NCBI GenBank assembly: GCA_029263035.1
Contig: JAJCYF010000057.1
Location: forward strand, 1 to 39,892
Length of the DNA: 39,892 nt
Reading direction: 5' to 3'
Source: Actinomycetes bacterium
Lineage (GTDB): Bacteria; Actinomycetota; CADDZG01; JAHWKV01
Shown here: piece after piece, positions 1 to 8,914 of the stretch
Numbering within the stretch: the first letter of the stretch is position 1
Layout of the letters: every line of letters begins with the position of its first letter
Notes under the pieces: generated by a model
The model's database searches: none
Seen by the model: the letters and a program-made list of their open reading frames with translations, nothing else
What the model was told of the DNA's origin: nothing
Made by a program: the position numbers and the translations under genes

Positions 1-119
1 CCGGGCACGCAGTCCCCCCGGGCACGCAGTCCCCCCGGGCACGCAGTCCCCCCGGGCACGCAGTCCCCCCGGGCACGCAGTCCCCCCGGGCACGCAGTCC
101 CCCCGGGCACGCAGTCCCT
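1..119. repeat. 17-bp tandem repeat array (7 units)
   Basis: Seven head-to-tail copies of a 17-bp unit, CCGGGCACGCAGTCCCC, fill positions 1-119. All are identical except the last base of the final unit. The window begins inside the array, so its true length is unknown. The unit is not a multiple of 3, so a coding role is unlikely. There are no spacers, so it is not a CRISPR. Confidence 0.95.
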
Positions 120-173
120 AGATTGCTCTGGAGGGGGCAGAGGTGCCCCACTGGAGCTGAAGCGGGCGTCCGG

Positions 174-312
174 CCCAGGGGAGCGACAGCCCAGGGGAGC
201 GACAGCCCAGGGGAGCGACAGCCCAGGGGAGCGACGGCCCAGGGGAGCGACGGCCCAGGGGAGCGACGGCCCAGGGGAGCGACGGCCCAGGGGAGCGACG
301 GCCCAGGGGAGC
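174..312. repeat. 16-bp tandem repeat array (8 units plus partial)
   Basis: Eight complete copies of a 16-bp unit (CCCAGGGGAGCGACRG) run from 174 to 301, followed by an 11-bp partial copy to 312. The first three units end in ACAG and the next five in ACGG, so two sub-types expanded in blocks. The unit is unrelated to the 17-bp array 55 bp upstream. Short open frames crossing it simply translate the repeat and are not genes. Confidence 0.95.
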
Positions 313-736
313 TTGAGCTGACCGTCAGTCAGGCCCCCTCTTGTCCGGGCTCTCACCAAGGTTGCGAGCATTTCCCGGGCGCCAATGCGGTACGCTTTGT
401 GTAGAGCCTATGTACAGCTACTTGATAGCGAACCCGGGTCTCTGTGGGAGCCTGGGCATGCGCCCAAGCTCCGGGATTAAGCGCAGTGCGACCTTACGAC
501 CAGAATTGGGCGCCCCCGGGGAGCCCATATTGGCAGGGAGCGACGACGGTCGGGCGCTTCACGTGGAGCGTACCGTCCGATTAGAACTAAATTACAACAA
601 TGTGATTCAAATCCTTGACCTGACTTCAGGAGCCGACTAATGTGGAGATCGAACGAATTTGAGACTCTCGCCAAGCTGGCCTCAGGTCGGGCCACTCCTT
701 CAACCTCAGTCTTAACTAGAGGTTCAGTGTTGCTGT
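313..736. other. Non-coding stretch upstream of parA
   Basis: No convincing gene was seen between the 16-bp array and parA. The open frames here have no recognisable domain or supported start. In relatives rsmG (gidB) usually lies on this side of parA, but it is not present in this interval. The only feature singled out is the parS-like palindrome at 555-570. Confidence 0.5.
555..570. promoter_or_regulatory. Degenerate parS-like palindrome
   Basis: CGCTTCACGTGGAGCG is palindromic at 14 of 16 positions. Its central 14 bases match the parS core GTTTCACGTGAAAC at 11 positions, including the whole central TTCACGTG. It lies 170 bp upstream of parA, a common location for ParB sites. Three mismatches make it a weak site at best. 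Confidence 0.35.
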
Positions 737-1675
737 GTGAAACGGGAGGCGGCGTGCAACTTGGATGACCCAACCCCCGCCGGCGAGAGCCCTTCCTCCG
801 AGACGCGAGTCCTAGCGGTCGTCAACCACAAGGGCGGCGTCGGCAAGACGACCACTGCCGTAAACCTCGGCGCCTGGCTGGCCCTGGACGGACACCGAGT
901 CCTTGTCGTGGACCTGGATCCACAGGCCAATGCCACGACCGGCCTGGGAGTAGATCCGCGCCGGGTATCCAGCAACGTATATCAAATTCTGGTAAATGGA
1001 GCTCCCATTGAGGACGCTATCGAACCCACCGCGGTTCGAAACCTGTTCTGCGTTCCCTCGACGATCGACCTGGCGGGTGCCGAGATCGAGCTCGTAACCG
1101 CCTACTCACGAGAATTGAGGCTGAAAAAGGCGCTGTCCTCGCTGGATGGGGAGTTCGACTTTGTCTTGATCGATTGCCCACCCTCGCTTGGCTTGCTTAC
1201 GGTCAATGCCCTGGCCGGTGCAACCGAGGTGATCGTCCCTATTCAGTGCGAGTACTACGCCCTGGAGGGGCTCGGCCAGCTACTTAAGAACGTAAATTTG
1301 ATCAAGACCAATCTGAACCCCCAGCTGCGCCTGTGCGGCATCGTTCTAACGATGTACGACGGCCGGACGAGACTTTCCGAGCAGGTAGCCAATGAGGTGA
1401 GGTCGCACTTTCCCGGAAAGGTCTTTCACACCGTGGTTCCGCGGAGCGTACGGTTGTCGGAAGCCCCCTCCTTCGGCCAGCCCATCGCGTTGTACGACCC
1501 CAAGTCACGGGGATCCGACGCCTACCGGACACTTGCAGAAGAGGTTGCGATAGCGGACGCCTCGGGTACGCTGTCTCCTCCTCCGAGCGCCCAGCCGGCC
1601 GTTATGCGCTGGCGGCGCGGGAGCAGGCGGGATGACGACGAGAGCGAAGTTGGCGGCCGGATTGGTCTGGGCTAG
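737..1675 (+). CDS. parA: ParA/Soj chromosome partitioning ATPase
   Basis: ParA-type ATPase that with ParB and parS segregates origin regions. The deviant Walker A motif KGGVGKTT is at residues 32-39, the A' segment around DPQANATTGLG at 61-71, and the Walker B region FVLIDCPPS at about 142-150, all typical of this family. The 312-aa frame opens with GTG at 737. A TTG at 761 lies 11 nt after GGGAGG and is an alternative start that removes eight residues. The stop is 14 bp before parB, so the pair is an operon. Identity is secure from motifs and from the ParB partner; only the start is uncertain. Confidence 0.96.
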   Translation: MKREAACNLDDPTPAGESPSSETRVLAVVNHKGGVGKTTTAVNLGAWLALDGHRVLVVDLDPQANATTGLGVDPRRVSSNVYQILVNGAPIEDAIEPTAVRNLFCVPSTIDLAGAEIELVTAYSRELRLKKALSSLDGEFDFVLIDCPPSLGLLTVNALAGATEVIVPIQCEYYALEGLGQLLKNVNLIKTNLNPQLRLCGIVLTMYDGRTRLSEQVANEVRSHFPGKVFHTVVPRSVRLSEAPSFGQPIALYDPKSRGSDAYRTLAEEVAIADASGTLSPPPSAQPAVMRWRRGSRRDDDESEVGGRIGLG

Positions 1676-1689
1676 ACGCGGATGACGTC

Positions 1690-2565
1690 TTGAACGCCAA
1701 AGGCGGTCTCGGGAGGGGGCTGGGAGCGCTGATCCCGGCGGGGGCCACAAGCCTGGAGGAAATCGCCCCCGGCGAAATTGTGCCCAACACCCGCCAGCCC
1801 CGCAAACACTTCGATCCCGAGGCCCTGAACACCCTCAGTGCCTCCATTCGCCAGCTCGGGCTGCTTCAGCCGGTGGTGGTACGAAGAAGGGGCAACTCTG
1901 GTTACGAGCTTGTGATGGGGGAGCGGCGCTGGCGAGCGGCTCAGCAGGCGGGGCTGTCGGCCATCCCTGCGCTGGTCATCGACACCGACGACCGGGGTTC
2001 GCTGGAGCGGGCGATCGTGGAGAACGTCCACCGGGAGGACCTGAACCCAATCGAGGAGGCGGCCGCCTACCGCCAGCTGGTAGAGGAAGCCGGCCTCACC
2101 CACGAACAGCTTGCCGAACGCGTCAGCCTGTCCCGATCGACGGTGGGCAACGTAATGCGGCTTCTGGATCTCCCGGACTCGATTCAGGCGATGGTTCTGC
2201 AGGGCAAGCTCACCGGAGGCCACGCCAAAGCCCTGCTGGGACTGCTGGGGCATCCGCTGCTCGAACGGATTGCGCAAAGGGTGGCTTCCAGCGGGCTGAG
2301 CGTCCGGGAAACCGAGGATCTGGTGCGCCAGGAGCGGGAGGAGCGGGAGGAGCCGGCTTCCATTGAGGCTCCCGTCCGTCGCCAGGCCCAGGCCCGCGCC
2401 GATTCCGGGCTGCTGGAGATCTCGGATGCGCTTTCGGACCACCTGGAGACCAGGGTCCAGGTCAGCAAAGGGCGCGGCAGGGGCAAGATAGTGATCGAGT
2501 TTGGTTCCGACGAGGACCTGGTCCGCATCTGGCGGAGAATTTCCGGCGGCACAGCCGCCGGCTGA
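1690..2565 (+). CDS. parB: ParB/Spo0J chromosome partitioning protein
   Basis: ParB-type CTPase and parS-binding protein. The N-terminus KGGLGRGLGALIP is the ParA-contacting region. The ParB/sulfiredoxin nucleotide-binding fold carries GERRWRA at 77-83 and ENVHREDLNP at 111-120. A helix-turn-helix follows at about 139-160, then a C-terminal dimerisation segment. The length of 291 aa is usual. The start is a TTG without a clear Shine-Dalgarno sequence, so it is probably translationally coupled to parA. The gene ends 3 bp from the convergent cwlM-like gene, with no hairpin terminator visible between the stops. Confidence 0.96.
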   Translation: MNAKGGLGRGLGALIPAGATSLEEIAPGEIVPNTRQPRKHFDPEALNTLSASIRQLGLLQPVVVRRRGNSGYELVMGERRWRAAQQAGLSAIPALVIDTDDRGSLERAIVENVHREDLNPIEEAAAYRQLVEEAGLTHEQLAERVSLSRSTVGNVMRLLDLPDSIQAMVLQGKLTGGHAKALLGLLGHPLLERIAQRVASSGLSVRETEDLVRQEREEREEPASIEAPVRRQAQARADSGLLEISDALSDHLETRVQVSKGRGRGKIVIEFGSDEDLVRIWRRISGGTAAG

Positions 2566-2568
2566 GAG

Positions 2569-3636
2569 CTACTGGTCCGGCTCGTACTCGAAGTACCGCT
2601 CCAGGGCTTCCATCAGCGATCGAGCCAGGTCGTCCATGGTCTCCACCAGCTCGGCGAACTCCTCGGGGTTGGTGATGAACCCGGGCTCCACCAGGACCGC
2701 AGGCATCTGGGTTTCCCGCAGGATCGGGTAGGCCTTCCCGTGGGTATTGCAGTCTGCCCGCCCGGCCTTGATCAGGGCCTCCTGGATCAGTTCGGCCAGG
2801 TGCTCCCCGGGCTCGGATGCCACCGTTCCGCCCTGGAAGTAGTAGGTCGCTGCTCCGGCGGCGATGGGGGTCGGGTGGGAGTTGAGGTGGATCGACAAGA
2901 GCAGGTCGGCGCCGAAACGGTTTGCCAGCTGGGCCCGCGACGACACGTGAGGGCCGTCGTTGGGTCCCCGGGTCAGCATCGGGTAGGCCCGGCGGCCGTC
3001 CAGCAGCAGGCCGAGCTTGGCCGACAGCCGGAAGACCCAATCCGCCTCGGTGAGCCCGTTGGCATCGATACCGCCGGGATCGTCTCCTCCGTGACCGGGG
3101 TCCAGCGCGATGCGCTTGCCGGCCAGACCGGGGGGGTCCGCGCGGCGGGCTTCTCTTTCCGTGATGCGCGCACCCAGACCCGGCTTGATGACCATCCGCA
3201 GCCTTTCCAGGGCCCGGAGAGTCTCGTGGCCGACGATCCCGTCCTCGTCGACGGCAAGGTTTCGCTGAAAGTCCCTGAGGGCGGCCGCCGTGCCCAGCCC
3301 GAAGATGCCGTCATGTTTGCCGGCGGTAAACCCCAGGGCGTTGAGCTGCGACTGCAGGTCCCGTACGTCGTCCCCCCTCAAGAAGGGCTGGCTCAGCCGC
3401 AGGGGGCGATCACCCAGAGTCCAGGAGCTTTCGACGAGGGCTTTCCACGTGTTCTCGCCGACGATTCCGTCCACGTCCAGGCCGGATCGCTGCTGGAACT
3501 CCTTTATGGCCATCTCGGTGGTCGGCCCGAAATCCCCTCCGTGTTCCGGGGCATCGATCGCGTAACCCAGCTTTTCCAGGCGCGTCTGAAGGTCGGCCAC
3601 CGCTTGGTCCCGGCGACCCCGTCGTATGAGATCCAC
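2569..3636 (-). CDS. cwlM: CwlM-like N-acetylmuramoyl-L-alanine amidase family protein
   Basis: Two PG_binding_1 repeats (about residues 5-68 and 83-145) precede an Amidase_3 domain (about 173-350). The zinc and catalytic positions appear intact: His182 in DPGHGG, Glu197, His250 in SIHLN and Glu317 in VEPGF. There is no signal peptide, as in mycobacterial CwlM, a cytoplasmic or membrane-associated protein that activates MurA when phosphorylated by PknB and also contacts MurJ. The position between parB and trxB is that of CwlM (Rv3915). The 355-aa protein starts with GTG. Whether it hydrolyses peptidoglycan or is purely regulatory cannot be read from sequence. Confidence 0.88.
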   Translation of the reverse strand: MDLIRRGRRDQAVADLQTRLEKLGYAIDAPEHGGDFGPTTEMAIKEFQQRSGLDVDGIVGENTWKALVESSWTLGDRPLRLSQPFLRGDDVRDLQSQLNALGFTAGKHDGIFGLGTAAALRDFQRNLAVDEDGIVGHETLRALERLRMVIKPGLGARITEREARRADPPGLAGKRIALDPGHGGDDPGGIDANGLTEADWVFRLSAKLGLLLDGRRAYPMLTRGPNDGPHVSSRAQLANRFGADLLLSIHLNSHPTPIAAGAATYYFQGGTVASEPGEHLAELIQEALIKAGRADCNTHGKAYPILRETQMPAVLVEPGFITNPEEFAELVETMDDLARSLMEALERYFEYEPDQ

Positions 3637-3670
3637 GCGTGCAGCTTAGTAGGCAGGAGACCAAATGCAA

Positions 3671-3694
3671 AAGGCGGCCACAAAGGGCCGCCTT
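3671..3694 (-). terminator. Hairpin between trxB and cwlM-like gene
   Basis: A perfect 9-bp stem, AAGGCGGCC/GGCCGCCTT with a 6-nt loop, lies just downstream of the trxB stop. On the minus strand it is followed by TTGCATTT, a moderate U-rich tail. It probably separates trxB from the downstream cwlM-like gene. Confidence 0.7.
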
Positions 3695-3705
3695 GCGGGA
3701 CTAAA

Positions 3706-4680
3706 TTATCGGCCCTGGGTCTCCAACCAGCGCTCGGCGTCGATCGCGGCCTGGCACCCCATCCCGGCGGCGGTGATCGCCTGGCGGTAGGTGTGGTCGA
3801 CAACATCGCCGGCTCCGAAGACCCCCTCGATGCTGGTCCTGGTGGCGTATGGGGAAGCCTGGTCCCAGTCGTTCGACAGCTTGTCGCCCACCACCAGGTA
3901 CCCGGCGTCGTCGAGCTCCAGCTTGTCGACGAAGAGCGACGTGTTCGGGGTGTGTCCGATGGCCACGAACAAGCCCCTCAGGGGCAACTCGCGGGTTTCG
4001 CCGGACCGGGTGTCGGTGAGCTGCAGTCCGCTGACGCTCTGGTCTCCTATCACGTCGTTGATGACCGAGTTCCAGTGGAACTCGATCTTGGGATTGGCCA
4101 TCGCCCGGTCCTGCATAATCTTCGAAGCCCGCAGGATGTCCCGGCGGTGGACGACGTTGACCTTGCTGGCGAACCGGGTGAGGAAGTTAGCCTCCTCAAT
4201 TGCCGAGTCGCCGCCTCCGGCTACCGCCAGTTCCTGGTCCCGAAAGAATGCGCCGTCGCACGTGGCGCAGGTGGAGACGCCCCTTCCCATGAGACGCCTC
4301 TCGTTGTCCAGGCCGAGCATCTTGGCCGAGGCCCCGGTGGAGACGATGACCGCGTCGGCGGTGTACTCGTCGTCACCGACCTTGATCCTGAATGGGCGGA
4401 CGGAAAAGTCCACCTCGGTGACGTCCTGCGAGATGTAGGTGGTGCCGAACCGGGCAGCCTGCTTGCGCAGGGTGTCCATCAGCTCGGGACCCATGACGCC
4501 GTCGACGAAGCCGGGAAAGTTCTCGACCTCGGTGGTCAGCATGAGTTGCCCTCCGGCCTCGAATCCCTCAATGACCAGGGGCTCAAGGTTGGCGCGGGCG
4601 CTGTAGAGCGCTGCGGTCAGACCCGACGGGCCGGACCCGATGATTACAACTTTATGGTGGTTTGTCATGGCTGTCAGCAT
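3706..4680 (-). CDS. trxB: Thioredoxin-disulfide reductase
   Basis: FAD/NADPH-dependent reductase of thioredoxin. The FAD-binding GSGPSG motif is at about residues 15-20, the redox-active CATC pair is Cys138/Cys141, the NADPH-binding GGGDSA is at about 155-160, and the C-terminal FAD motif GAGDV is present. The frame is 324 aa from ATG at 4680; an internal ATG at 4668 (MTNHHKV) fits the family start better. In Streptomyces and Mycobacterium thioredoxin (trxA/trxC) follows directly. Here the next gene is the cwlM-like one, so the partner thioredoxin must be encoded elsewhere. Confidence 0.96.
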   Translation of the reverse strand: MLTAMTNHHKVVIIGSGPSGLTAALYSARANLEPLVIEGFEAGGQLMLTTEVENFPGFVDGVMGPELMDTLRKQAARFGTTYISQDVTEVDFSVRPFRIKVGDDEYTADAVIVSTGASAKMLGLDNERRLMGRGVSTCATCDGAFFRDQELAVAGGGDSAIEEANFLTRFASKVNVVHRRDILRASKIMQDRAMANPKIEFHWNSVINDVIGDQSVSGLQLTDTRSGETRELPLRGLFVAIGHTPNTSLFVDKLELDDAGYLVVGDKLSNDWDQASPYATRTSIEGVFGAGDVVDHTYRQAITAAGMGCQAAIDAERWLETQGR

Positions 4681-4723
4681 AAACGTCGGAACGGTTTTGT
4701 TTATGCCCCGGTTGCTCAGACCC

Positions 4724-5362
4724 CTAACCGTGGGGGATGTCCAGGACCAGCCGAAGGGGGGTGCTCAACTTGACCGCCTCGATGCACCGGGGCGCCTTCA
4801 GGCCGATCCCCCACGACAGCACGTTCTCAAAGTCGCCGGCGTGCTCGAGTTCGGTCAGGACCGGGAAGCCGGGTTTGAACTCCCTAGGCCCGGTGTAGGT
4901 CTGTACGACCTCGGACCCCGACAGGTCCACGCCCGAGGCCCCGTGCATTACCAGCGAGTAGAGCGCCTGCCCGTCCATCTGAACCCGGTTGCCGCTGCCG
5001 TCCTGGGTCACCTCGTCGACCTCGGTGATCGTGAACCTGGGCAAGGTGTCGGCCGGCGACGGGGGCTGGGGAGGAGCGAACTCGAAAACGATGCGGTCGT
5101 ACCCGTCGTGGGTGCCGACCCGAACCTCCACCAGCTTTACGCTCGTGCCTTCCGATCCCCCGGTTACGGTGCCGCAGGTTGCCGGCGGGGAGAGGGGCGA
5201 ACGGCCGGGCGTCGGGAGGGGCTGGGTGGTAGGGGAGGCGGAGGGAGAAACCGAAGGCGTCGCCGAGGTGGGACTTGGGATTGGAGAACCTGCCGGGTCA
5301 GGGTCTGCGCCGCAGGCAAAAAGCAGAACCAGCAGGATCGGGGCGAGTTTGCGGGGATTCAT
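4724..5362 (-). CDS. AMIN-like domain lipoprotein
   Basis: The protein opens with a lipoprotein signal (MNPRKLAPILLVLLFAC, lipobox cysteine about residue 17). A Pro/Ser/Thr-rich linker of about 40 residues follows, then a beta-rich domain ending RLVLDIPHG. That domain, with its GYDRIVFEF segment, resembles the AMIN-like domain found in actinobacterial lipoproteins, thought to interact with the cell envelope. Length is 212 aa. ATG at 5362 is preferred over GTG at 5365, because a TATATT box ends 7 nt before it and implies a leaderless transcript. The gene is divergent from the B-box gene and lies upstream of trxB. Its exact ligand is unknown. Confidence 0.75.
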   Translation of the reverse strand: MNPRKLAPILLVLLFACGADPDPAGSPIPSPTSATPSVSPSASPTTQPLPTPGRSPLSPPATCGTVTGGSEGTSVKLVEVRVGTHDGYDRIVFEFAPPQPPSPADTLPRFTITEVDEVTQDGSGNRVQMDGQALYSLVMHGASGVDLSGSEVVQTYTGPREFKPGFPVLTELEHAGDFENVLSWGIGLKAPRCIEAVKLSTPLRLVLDIPHG

Positions 5363-5369
5363 CACACCG

Positions 5370-5375
5370 AATATA
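5370..5375 (-). promoter_or_regulatory. -10 box TATATT for leaderless lipoprotein gene
   Basis: On the minus strand TATATT is followed by seven bases and then the ATG at 5362. This is the spacing expected when transcription starts at the A of the start codon. No good -35 hexamer is seen. Confidence 0.5.
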
Positions 5376-5408
5376 CGTCTGAGTCCAAGGAAGGGTTACC
5401 ATTTTTTT

Positions 5409-5885
5409 ATGGCCACCGAAGATGTCGAGCTCATCTGTGCAAGACATCCCCGGTCGACGACCCTGATCAGGTGCGCCAACTGCGATACCCCTATCTGCGT
5501 CAAGTGTATGCAGGAGACTCCGGTGGGGATGAAATGTCCCGACTGCGCACGCATGGAGTATCGCAAGAAGGGAGGATGGCGCCAGTACGCCGCCGGCGCC
5601 GCCGGGCTCCTTACGGCGGCAGTGCTCGGCTACGCCGCGTTCAGTGTGATGGGGCGGGTGAGCTTTCTGGTGGCCCTGGCGCTGGGGGCCGCAACCGGGT
5701 TGGTGGTGCAGAAGTTGGGTGGGCGCCGAAGGGGCCTGGGAGGAACCGCCGCCCTGGCGGCAATCTTCGGACTGGCAATGGCCGCCCTAGCTTTGGGCGC
5801 CGAGCTGCCCTACCTGGCCACCCCGATGTTCCTGGTGCCGGGAGTTGTCTCGGCGGCCGCAGCCGGCTTCCTGGCAACCAGATAG
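5409..5885 (+). CDS. B-box zinc-finger, multi-pass membrane protein
   Basis: The 158-aa protein has an N-terminal cysteine/histidine module (residues about 8-44) of the pattern C-x2-H ... C-x2-C ... C-x2-C ... C-x2-C, as in the B-box-like finger found ahead of actinobacterial rhomboid proteases. The rest is about four hydrophobic helices. No rhomboid GxSG motif is present, so it is not a protease of that family. AAGGAAGGG precedes the ATG by 13 nt. The gene is alone on the plus strand, 46 bp from the divergent lipoprotein. Function is unknown; a zinc-dependent interaction on the cytoplasmic face is an inference. Confidence 0.75.
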   Translation: MATEDVELICARHPRSTTLIRCANCDTPICVKCMQETPVGMKCPDCARMEYRKKGGWRQYAAGAAGLLTAAVLGYAAFSVMGRVSFLVALALGAATGLVVQKLGGRRRGLGGTAALAAIFGLAMAALALGAELPYLATPMFLVPGVVSAAAAGFLATR

Positions 5886-5909
5886 GACCGGGTCCGGAGC
5901 GCCGCCAAA

Positions 5910-6109
5910 AGGACGCACCTTCTAGTACGAAGAAGCGGGAGGGTCTCGTGCCGGCGACTCCAGCCCAACGCCGTTTTAAGGACGCTGCCTTCTAGTACGC
6001 AAGAGGTCGGGGAGGTCCTGTGCCGGCGACTCCAGCCCAACGCCGTTTTAAGGACGCACCTTCTAGTACGCAAAGAAGCGGGAGGGTCTCGTGCCGGCGA
6101 CTCCAGCCT
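5910..6109. repeat. About 70-bp direct repeat, nearly three copies
   Basis: Units start at 5910, 5979 and 6051 with AAGGACGC and share CTTCTAGTACG, a GGGAGG-containing segment, GTGCCGGCGACTCCAGCC and (in units 1 and 2) CAACGCCGTTTT. Unit lengths are 69 and 72 bp; the third is cut at about 58 bp, where it runs into an inverted copy of its own GAAGCGGGAGGGTCTC block. The array sits between two convergent genes and no open frame in it looks real. Confidence 0.85.
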
Positions 6110-6139
6110 TCGGAGCCAGCATGAGACCCTCCCGCTTCG
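6076..6139 (-). terminator. Large hairpin downstream of glnB
   Basis: Arms 6076-6095 and 6120-6139 pair over 20 bp with a single G-U, including a perfect 16-bp GAAGCGGGAGGGTCTC block. The 24-nt loop can form a small inner hairpin. On the minus strand it lies 12 bp after the glnB stop and is followed by TTTGCG, so it may terminate or protect the glnB transcript. The left arm is part of the third 70-bp repeat unit. Confidence 0.65.
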
Positions 6140-6151
6140 TAAGCCCAGTAC

Positions 6152-6505
<354 letters not shown>

Positions 6506-6528
6506 CTACTAGTTGAACTTTAAGGACC

Positions 6529-6557
6529 CTACCCCGGCCCCAGACGGGCCGGGGTAG
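6529..6557 (-). terminator. Strong intercistronic hairpin between amt and glnB
   Basis: A perfect 12-bp stem, CTACCCCGGCCC/GGGCCGGGGTAG, encloses a 5-nt loop, 15 bp after the amt stop. No T-run follows on the minus strand, so it probably acts as an RNA-stabilising or attenuating stem rather than a full terminator. Confidence 0.6.
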
Positions 6558-6572
6558 CTGCACACCGTGTGC

Positions 6573-7835
<1,263 letters not shown>

Positions 7836-7966
7836 CTTCTCCTCTCGATTCGTCGGCGGGCAGCCGAAAAGCTTCCGCGTGGGAGGGACGTTACCGGACG
7901 GGTGTTTCCTGATTGTTACGGACTATGTTGCGAGAATGTTAAGAAACCCAACCGCGCTTTCGGGGT

Positions 7967-8914
7967 TCAGGAAGGGTTCGAGAAGGACCGGTAGAGGGCC
8001 CGGCGGGCGAGTTCGTCGCCGCTGAACAGCCGGCAGTCGGTGGGGTCCACGAGCCAGCTTTGCCACTGATCCAGTGCGGCCCGGCCGGAGTCCTCGGGAC
8101 TCCAGGCGTACACGAGCAGCCACGCCGCCCGCCCCTGAAACGAGGCTTCACGCGCCAGCAGGGGGACCATTGGGTAGGTCTGGGTGCCGGCGACCCGCGC
8201 CAGGCAGTCGGCGCCGGCGCCGTCGGTGAAGCGGCCGGTAACGGCCCTTTCAGTCGCCGAGCCGGCCGGCGGAACGGCCGAATTGTCCTGCTCGGACTCG
8301 GGGGCCGGATTCGCCGCGTCGGACTCGGTGCGCGCCAGGGGAGCGGGCCCGCCGGATTCGCCGGTGGTCGATCCGGCGAACGAGTCCGCCGCCGTGGCCG
8401 GGTCGCCGTCTTCGTCCCGGGTGGTCTCTGCGTCGCCGGCGCGGTAGCGGTTCAAGCCATCGGTCACCTGGGGGAGAGCGGCCACAGTGCGGTCGACCTC
8501 CTCGCCGGTGGTGAAGTTAAAGACCGGGCCGCCGCCCACCGCGGGAGCAGCTGCCTCGGTTAGTGCTTCTTGTTGCCCCGAGTCGCCGCCGGGTCGCAGG
8601 AACGAGACTGCCAGGACCGTCACCGCAACCAGCACGAGGCCTCCGGCCAGGGCCCATTGGGGAAAGCCCAGCCGAAAGCCCGACTTCGAAGGCCGTGAGT
8701 TTAGAAGCGCCTGCCGCAGCGACCGGTGCTCGTCCACGGTCATGGTGACCGGCTCCAGGGATGCGACCGATCCCATAGCCGCGGAGAGTTTGGACAGGGC
8801 GGCGGCACAGCCGGCGCAGGAACCGAGGTGCTGGTCCGCCGCCGCCCGCTCGCGTTCATCCAGCTCACCGTCCAGGTAAGCACTCAGCGACTCGGGTGGT
8901 AGGTGGTCTCTCAT
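7967..8914 (-). CDS. Zinc-binding anti-sigma factor (ZAS type), membrane-anchored
   Basis: The 315-aa protein starts at an ATG overlapping the sigma-factor TGA (ATGA), so the two are translationally coupled. The N-terminal zf-HC2 domain has the ZAS signature HLGSCAGC (His-x3-Cys-x2-Cys) at about residue 33. A single transmembrane helix (WALAGGLVLVAVTVLAVSFL) lies near residue 100. A low-complexity, probably extracytoplasmic region and a compact C-terminal domain follow. The position beside an ECF sigma factor and murJ matches the anti-SigM locus (Rv3912) of mycobacteria. The longer open frame upstream is only read-through of the sigma gene in another frame. Confidence 0.85.
   Translation of the reverse strand: MRDHLPPESLSAYLDGELDERERAAADQHLGSCAGCAAALSKLSAAMGSVASLEPVTMTVDEHRSLRQALLNSRPSKSGFRLGFPQWALAGGLVLVAVTVLAVSFLRPGGDSGQQEALTEAAAPAVGGGPVFNFTTGEEVDRTVAALPQVTDGLNRYRAGDAETTRDEDGDPATAADSFAGSTTGESGGPAPLARTESDAANPAPESEQDNSAVPPAGSATERAVTGRFTDGAGADCLARVAGTQTYPMVPLLAREASFQGRAAWLLVYAWSPEDSGRAALDQWQSWLVDPTDCRLFSGDELARRALYRSFSNPS

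Noticed and set aside
1-312. CRISPR array
   Set aside because: Repeats are directly adjacent without spacers and units are only 16-17 bp; no cas genes are nearby.
2740-4773. 677-aa plus-strand open frame
   Set aside because: It is antisense to the cwlM-like and trxB genes, whose motifs are intact; its own translation shows no domain. High-GC antisense shadow.
4640-5995. 451-aa plus-strand open frame
   Set aside because: It covers the antisense of trxB and the lipoprotein gene and an alternative frame of the B-box gene; composition is Arg/Gly-rich with no domain.
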